DNA of 64,000 nt from Hanleya hanleyi (Eukaryota; Mollusca; Polyplacophora; Lepidopleurida; Hanleyidae). Below are positions 57,691 to 64,000 of this stretch, one piece after another (position 1 is the stretch's first letter; every line of letters starts with the position of its first letter). The DNA lies in the NCBI GenBank assembly GCA_036873755.1, contig JAVTVY010017182.1, forward strand, positions 1 to 64,000, given 5' to 3'. A model generated the notes under the pieces. That model ran no database searches and was not told where the DNA came from. It was given only the letters and a program-made list of their open reading frames with translations. The position numbers were made by a program, and so were the translations under genes.

Positions 57691-59104
57691 CCCACCCAAC
57701 CACCCATCACCAACATCGTGAACATGGAGAGTTTTCTAAGATGTAGGAGAAACTTTGTATATAGGTTCAATTCTTTTTTCTGTATTAACTTCTCATCCTA
57801 ATAAATTTGATCAATATCCCAGTTTTTTTTTATTCTTAACAGAGAACTTTGTCCTCTATAGAACACTGAATCCAACCACCACATAAATAAGCGTATTCAC
57901 ATCAAATGGAATCATTTTGAGAGCTCTTATTTGGCTACTTTCAGCAATTTTTAATGCTGCTTCTTTCTTGTAAATTCAAGAAAAGTCTAAAATAAGCAAA
58001 GAAGTGGGAGCTACAGAAGAAAAACGTGTTTTATTTTCAATTTCTGAAGAAATAATTTCTAGTGTGGCTTCCACTTTTTACTTGTTGAAGACTTCTTGAA
58101 TTTAAGAAATATAGATATTTCTGCCAATTTACCAAAAACAAGTGGACATTAAAATCGCTAAGAGCAGCAAGAATTTCTTTGAATTATCGTACATGTGTAT
58201 TCCATCCGATATGAGAACATTTAGGCCATTGTCAATTGATAGGTTGTTTAGCACAAGCAGCCTTCATCTATTTTTTTAGGGCAAATAATTAAAATAAATG
58301 AGGGATTAAAAATTTTCTGAGTAAAACTTACTCATTACTCAAATTAATAATTAATAATAAATAATTATAGCATCTAGCATGTGTATTTAAAACATTAAGG
58401 TCATGCTAAACAAATGACAATGACCTTATAATTGTAGGTGCTTAAATTTCTAGGGCTAAATGTACAGACACGTGATAGAGGATGAAAATTCTCATTCAAG
58501 AATGTTTAAGATAATTCAACTCATTCACACTACATTTTTTAACTGTGATATTTTGAGGATTGTTGAAAATCAGTTTTAGAGATTGAACTATTAGAAAATT
58601 TATCATGACACTTTTAATCACACAAGCCGATTTTGATCAAGACCAGTCTGATGTCCAACTTTATTTCAATGCTACTTTTCGAATATCAAGCCTGCCACGA
58701 TAAAGAGTAAAATGGATGCAGGATATTCGTAGCCATGTCAGAAACATTGTGCCCGATAATTCAATGTCGCGAATAAATATACATGACAGCCAAGGAAAAT
58801 GTGAAAATTTTACGCAACCTGGTATGGCAGTCTATCAGAAGAAGACACTCAAGGGAGCGCACCCCGGAGCTATCTGGCCAGCGAATCGTTTGAAGACGGT
58901 CCAAGAGATGATTACCTCACGCCACTCAATACGAAGCGTGGGTAATTATCCCGTCATCTGCTAATGACACGAGTCTCACGGGGGAATTTAACGCTTCACT
59001 GAAATTCTGTCGAGTAGACTGGTTATAATATCAGGTGAAGAATACAGCTGCAATCCTGTATACATGTTCAACATAGACAAGAATCAGTCTCAGAAGTTAC
59101 AGGC
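57691..59104. other. Intergenic DNA; possible conserved segment
   Basis: About 58700-58990 is repeat-free and of balanced composition (an 82-codon plus-strand frame crosses it) and could be regulatory or exonic. The rest is AT-rich with no recognisable feature. Confidence 0.3.
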
Positions 59105-59400
59105 AGTGATTGAGTGAACGAATAGAATTTACCCTCGCGTTCCACAATATTTCAGTTACATCGCGATGAACCAACTAAACACCACCCAGCCAAGTTGCAT
59201 TCCTGCTAGTACTCCGAAGAACAAATCTTTAAAGCAGCATGGAACCAGACCCCCTCCATCCACCCTATAAAACACCAAGGACAGGGCACAAGACACAGAC
59301 AGGATGCTTACATGGTGCAATAAAGACAAGTGGTATTACAGTGCTAGACATCACATTATCAAGTTCCTGTTGCTTCTCAGCAAAATGCATTGAAGAAGGT
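59105..59400 (-). mobile_element. SINE-like element carrying dispersed repeat copy B
   Basis: The plus strand begins GTGATTGAGTGAACGAATAG, then CACAATATTTCAGTTACATC and GCGATG, a diverged version of the shared SINE tail (TTTCAGTCATATCACGA). The repeat shared with 57471-57690 follows immediately. The sense strand is minus and the head is not identified. Confidence 0.6.
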
Positions 59401-59408
59401 ATACGTGG

Positions 59409-59512
59409 TACAGCGGCAGACTACTGAACAGTACTGGTTCGGTGCACGCGATGTCATCACTACAGCGGCAGTCTACTGAACAGTACCGGTTCGGTGCACA
59501 CGATGTCATCAC
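59409..59512. repeat. 52-bp tandem duplication
   Basis: Two copies of TACAGCGGCAGACTACTGAA through GCGATGTCATCAC, with a few substitutions (AGT/ACC, GCACGCG/GCACACG). Confidence 0.92.
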
Positions 59513-61683
59513 TACAGCACCTGTAATGATGGTAGACACTTTCACAGAAATTTCATACATAAGATCTTTTTAACACCATGAAGCCAATCATTTATCAAGT
59601 TTTGAGGGCAGTTATTGACTTGCACATTGATTCCCCATCTCTCTCATTAACTTCATTTCATGAGAGTGGACAGAAAAAGGCGACATTATGTATTTCACCA
59701 GGTAAAGATGATGTTACATGTACTGACATGACAAACACCTCAAGAGCCAGACATTCAATTTAATGACAATACCAACGGACAGATTTCATTTTGAAGGGGG
59801 CCAAAGACACTATTTTTATCTCAAGCCCTAAATTTAGTGAAACACTTACAAAATCGTTTTGAGTTTCATTCTGAATGAAAGTATATGGATTGTAGGTATA
59901 GCATACATGTACATAACATGTTTGCAATTATATACAAACAACTTTTCAAAATAATTTGATAAGAGTATATTGAATGGCTGTGTTGTAGGACATACTAAAG
60001 TCCCACTATTCTTGTCCAAATGGCAATGCCATAAAATATATTATATCTTTGCAATGCCATAAAATATATTATATCTTTGCTGTTTACAGCATTGAATTGA
60101 AATGTTCTAAAATATTGATATGGGGTGAAATTGTGATTCAAAGTTGAACTGCAATCATTGTTGTGTAACAAAGCCAAATGGTGAAAATAAAATATCTGGA
60201 TCAATTTACACTGTTGTCTGTCGATCCACATCTGTAATGTTAGCATCTCTCTGGAATTTGGTCATCTGTATCATACAATACTATCATCTCATACTTTTAA
60301 CTCTTTCCCTCATATAAGCGGGTTTTGACGACTTGTGTAGATCCTCATGTATGTTTTGACGAGTGTTCGCCTAACTCATGAAGATGGATTTTGATGAGTC
60401 ACTCGAGTTCCCATGTGGTCGATTATTCTTGCAATTTTTGGTGTTTACTTTGAGTAAAACCTAACTAAAACTATACATTTTCAGAAAGCCAAAATTTCAA
60501 TAAATCTGACTATATGGACTGTTGGTATGTTTTATGGTAAGGGTAAAACGAAATCGGGAGAGAAACAGAAATAATCGATGAAAAATGCGCGATTTGACAA
60601 CAAATTTGTTTCGTGTGCTCCAAGACAAACGTTCCAAAAATAGTAAAATCTGCTTCCAAATTCCTGAATATTTCACGTAACGCAAGCATGAACTACCAAA
60701 GTATCTAATCTTGATGACTATAGCTCGTCAAATCTGCCCATCTGAGTTTATTTTATGTATTTTCTCGGGACCTGCTGTCTTCGCCATAAATGTTTTTAGC
60801 CACCATTCTTTCCCAGTCGGCCTTTTGTTTGACAGTGACCATAGCGACTGAGTCACCACGTGACCTCTTCCTCCAATCACGCCGGGCCGCGCTCAACCTT
60901 GGCCAATCAGTGAGCTGTGTTACTTTCACCTTATGAATATTTGTTACTGTCTTTATTCTCCTGTACGGAAGGTACATGTACATCGGATTGAAACAGTTAT
61001 AGTTCGTTCTACACCTGCCATCTTGTGATGTCACTGCCAAATCCCGATCCTACGGAGAACTAGCTTTATGATGGTATATGGAAACATACGAATGGTAGCC
61101 GGAAAGCAGGAAGAGAACGTTGCAAAACGTGGCTAAAATGCGACAATTTCTTCGCTTTTTTTCGTGATTTCGAACAGAAGTGAAGCAGACACAACACATT
61201 TTCTCACAAGATTACTTATTTTTAGAATAAATGTTGCTGATATTGGTATAAAACGTGAACAAATTACGTAGAATGGGTCTGTGGGAGACCATTGGTAAAT
61301 ATTTCTCCACATGAAATGGGACATAAAACGGGATATTTTACATCGCTGGAAAAGTATGAAAATTGAAATGAGTCCATGGGTTGAAGACCTACGCCATTAC
61401 AAATCTATTATGGGCCAGAGAGAGAAAATTCCCCACAAGTCTATGAGGGAAAGAGTTAACGAAGTTGGTAGGGAAAACTCTTATGTGTGGCTGATTCAGT
61501 ACATAAAATCAACAAAAACAATTAAAAAGTAAATAAAAAATTACGTTTTCAAAAACTCCATCAGCCATCAGTGGGTTGTGCGAACTGACATGCATGTATA
61601 ATTATTCAGCGATCAATTGAAATTATGTCCCCTTATCATTGGAAACTACATATACATGTACCTTCATTAGGGTCTACAGTATC
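59513..61683. other. Intergenic DNA
   Basis: A 33-bp tandem duplication (GCAATGCCATAAAATATATT block) lies at about 60022-60080. The minus-strand frame 61040-60753 contains DWRKRSRGDSVAM and KADWERMVAKNIYGE, which faintly resembles the charged tail of a retroelement ORF; I cannot confirm this. No host gene is recognised. Confidence 0.3.
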
Positions 61684-61870
61684 AGGGATTCCTACAAGTC
61701 AAAAATTTTACCACCGAAAACTCAATATTACTCAAAATTGAGTTTTCACAATGGTGAAATTGAGTTTTCAAATTTTTTTACCGCCGATTCAAAGATCGCG
61801 ATTGAGTTTTCAAAAAAAATTACCACCGATTCACCCATTGGTATCGAGTCCTCAAATATTTCAACCACCA
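61684..61870. mobile_element. Lone end related to the 36332-38339 transposon
   Basis: CAGGGATTCCTACAAGTC followed by AAAATTTTACCACCGAAA and repeated AATTGAGTTTTCA parallels the left end of 36332-38339 (CAGGGATTCATAGAAGTC, AAATTTTACGAACCGAAA, AATTGAGT). Imperfect repeats of ACCACCGATTCA follow. I found no matching right end, so the copy is partial or rearranged. Confidence 0.6.
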
Positions 61871-63031
61871 CCATGTACAGGATGTTGTTGATGTGTTTTA
61901 ATATGGTCAATATACATTGTATTATACTATGAGCAGGATTTATTTTTGACAAAAAAAATTCATCTACCCAATATACAAATTCCATAACTCATTTTATTCA
62001 GCGTGTCTTCAGCTAAAGTTTTCATCCAATGAAGTATAAAAACCAAGAGATTTACATGTACTGTACCACAAGATCAATCTGAATAATCTATATCACGAAG
62101 GAAATCGGTGGGAGAAATCAAGCAGTAATTATTCAAAACAGCAAAGGATCGAACCAGGAAACATGCTTTCTTGTCTGCAGTTAACTGCACCAAACACAGC
62201 CTCTGCAGATTGTTACTGAATTAAAGTTTAATAAAGTTTTTACATGAGACAGATCTGCCAAATTCTAAAGTCTAAATTTTCTGGAAACTGCCGAATATTT
62301 TGGATGGTCACATTCACTCAATGTTAATTTTTTTAAGCAAATTTCTTGAGTGCTATTTATCGCGTGTTAATTTTTCCCAAAATCCATTTCTGGAGGTCAC
62401 CTCATATTAAATTTCAGGTTCGAGACAGGCCTATATAGATGGGTACATTATCCTCTGGCTAAAATTTCAATGAAGGTTAATGCAAGTTAATACAGAAATA
62501 TGTATAAATAATATGCCTTTTTCTAAAGTATGGTTTTCCACTACTCTTCTAACTATGAAAATTTATTGTTTATAATCAACGAGGAGTCAACTTTATGGAA
62601 CAGACGAAGATAAAATATGCAGCCTGGTTTCATCGCAGCGTCAGTCGCATTGACATCTCACGAGTGAAGATGGGCAATTCCGTGTAAACATGGACATGAT
62701 CAGTAAAAAATAAACCTAATGGTATGCTACTAATTCTTTTCCTATAACATAGTTTATATTCCTAAGTTCGTGAAAATAATATTTTATGTGGGTTTTAATC
62801 CAATAATAGACTTCTACTTTTTGATGAAATGTCGTGCAAAATAGCATAAAATTCTCTGTTCATCATAGGGTAGATTTGTCATCTTGGCTACTCTTACTTT
62901 ATTGAATAAATCTGTATCTATTGTCTACAATACATTGGCCTAATCATGTATTTTAACCAGAAAATGCAGGTAGCTGAAATTCCATTTAGTTTATGTAGCA
63001 TAGACAGTTCTATGCTATCATGTTATATGAT
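61871..63031. other. AT-rich intergenic DNA
   Basis: No gene or structured repeat recognised. Confidence 0.45.
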
Positions 63032-63991
63032 GTAACCTGAGTCACGAAAAATGATTTGTTTCTAAACTGATAAAAATCCCAGAGCAGCATTAGAGAAATA
63101 TTTCATAATTTCTTTGTCTTACTTATGCCTCAGTCATTTCTGATAAAGCTGCTCATATATATTGAATAGAAAAAAAATGCTGGTACTTTGAAAATTGTAA
63201 CCTGAGTCACGTGTAACCTGAGTCACGTTTGATGGGCATCTCATTACACATAATGCAAAGAAAATAACTGCAACTTTACAGCTGTAAAAACTACTATACA
63301 TATGCATTGATGACATACATATTTTGAGACCAAAATTTTGATCAGTTATATTGTGATTCTTTCCACCCTCAAGTATGACTATACACATTTGTGCATAATA
63401 TCCTAATTTGGGATTTTGCTCTATGTAGTTCCACTGCACCTTGATATTAAGAGTTGGATTACTGAACTCTTCTCTGTCATTCATGTACATTTGTCTTCGA
63501 AACAAGATATAAACTACACCAATCATTCCTATTGATAATGAAGACCGTAGATTCAATATACAATGTAGGCAAATCATTTCCAGAACTGGCATTAGTTTGT
63601 GTGATATTTGCATTTGGATTCTTTTGGGTGCAAATGTGCTTGCATTTATGCAAGTTCTTCTAGAGTGTTTGTGTGTATCGAACTGCACATACATCACGTT
63701 GAATTGTTTCTTTTGAATTGGTCTTACTGATTGAGTCCTATCATAGACGTACATCTAAAATACTACACATAACATGTGTTCCACAAACTGGACCATGATA
63801 CTGCAGTGATGGAGAGGTAATAATGAACTTAACATGATAAAAATCTGTGTATTCTAACCAAGCATATTTAGAATTATCATGCAGCATCATTCATATATTA
63901 ATAGTGTTGCATATTCTGTATTGAATACAGTTTTGTGTCAACGATTAGATTCTGACAAACTGTAACCTAAGTCACGGTAACCTGAGTCACG
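63032..63991. repeat. Spaced GTAACCTGAGTCACG direct repeats
   Basis: Five same-orientation copies of the 15-mer: 63032-63046, 63197-63211, 63213-63227, 63962-63976 (one mismatch, CCTAAG) and 63977-63991. Two pairs are adjacent or one base apart. The copies bracket the minus-strand open frame 63134-63754. Each contains TGAGTCA. Confidence 0.9.
63134..63754 (-). CDS. 206-codon open frame, unknown, weak
   Basis: A minus-strand frame uninterrupted for 206 codons in AT-rich DNA. The middle (NPTLNIKVQWNYIEQN and ITDQNFGLKICMSSMHMY) looks protein-like, but the ends are low-quality and the GTAACCTGAGTCACG repeats read through as NVTQVTRDSGYN. No family is recognised. It may be chance or part of the unknown repeat-bearing element around it. 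Confidence 0.15.
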   Translation of the reverse strand: MYVYDRTQSVRPIQKKQFNVMYVQFDTHKHSRRTCINASTFAPKRIQMQISHKLMPVLEMICLHCILNLRSSLSIGMIGVVYILFRRQMYMNDREEFSNPTLNIKVQWNYIEQNPKLGYYAQMCIVILEGGKNHNITDQNFGLKICMSSMHMYSSFYSCKVAVIFFALCVMRCPSNVTQVTRDSGYNFQSTSIFFLFNIYEQLYQK

Positions 63992-64000
63992 CAATATTCT

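Noticed and set aside
60753..61040. Retroelement ORF tail on the minus strand (WRKRSRGD, WERMVAKN)
   Set aside because: Only a faint resemblance to charged LINE tails, with no second motif and no identifiable 3' end; kept only as a note in the spacer entry.

Overview
The window looks like non-coding nuclear DNA from a mollusc, probably a bivalve or a related lophotrochozoan. Three things point there: the dispersed palindromic word ACATGTACATGTA, several SINE copies ending in the molluscan-type tail GACGTTAAAC...CACTCACTCACTC, and a very high density of minisatellites and small terminal-inverted-repeat (TIR) DNA transposons. I recognise no complete host gene. Nearly all of the recognisable coding sequence belongs to retrotransposons. 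The organism call is inference from sequence style.

The centrepiece is a nearly full-length DIRS-type tyrosine-recombinase retrotransposon at about 11386-18526, transcribed on the minus strand. It has 150-bp inverted terminal repeats, an internal complementary region that joins copies of the two outer ends, a gag with CxxC knuckles, RT/RNase H with a YIDD motif, a DIRS-style downstream domain, and a tyrosine recombinase with the R / HxxR / W / Y residues. It carries in-frame TGA codons and frameshifts, so this copy looks recently inserted but inactive.

Left part (1-11385): a TIR element (1415-1851); a second TIR element (3010-3766) interrupted by a 5'-truncated poly(A) LINE with a 14-bp target duplication; a tRNA-derived SINE (3946-4265) and a second SINE type (4571-4830); a 20-copy, 40-bp satellite (5033-5832); a PIF/Harbinger-like element with a GC-rich small ORF (5973-6851); and a 1.9-kb TGAGTCA-rich array that runs directly into the tail of another SINE (8698-10830).

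Middle part (18527-35400): two 5S rRNA-derived SINE heads that share the same internal deletion, further SINEs, a second copy of the 3-kb TIR family, a pogo-like MITE, a 211-bp CAGGG MITE, several 20-34-bp minisatellites, and a CAGGG element with a TTAA-flanked MITE nested inside it (33175-34571).

Right part (35400-64000): a 35-bp tandem array split by a 2.0-kb TIR transposon with a 5-bp target duplication; a G-rich array (42373-43245); a TIR element with internal GGTAAAGACA words (43846-44897); a comparatively repeat-poor interval (about 45-51 kb) that could hold exons or regulatory DNA; a truncated LINE C-terminus (51050-52010); four long minisatellites; a diverged repeat pair; and, at the far end, direct repeats of GTAACCTGAGTCACG flanking a 206-codon open frame. 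The parts do not form an operon or pathway. The layout is a history of nested insertions and of satellites growing from them.
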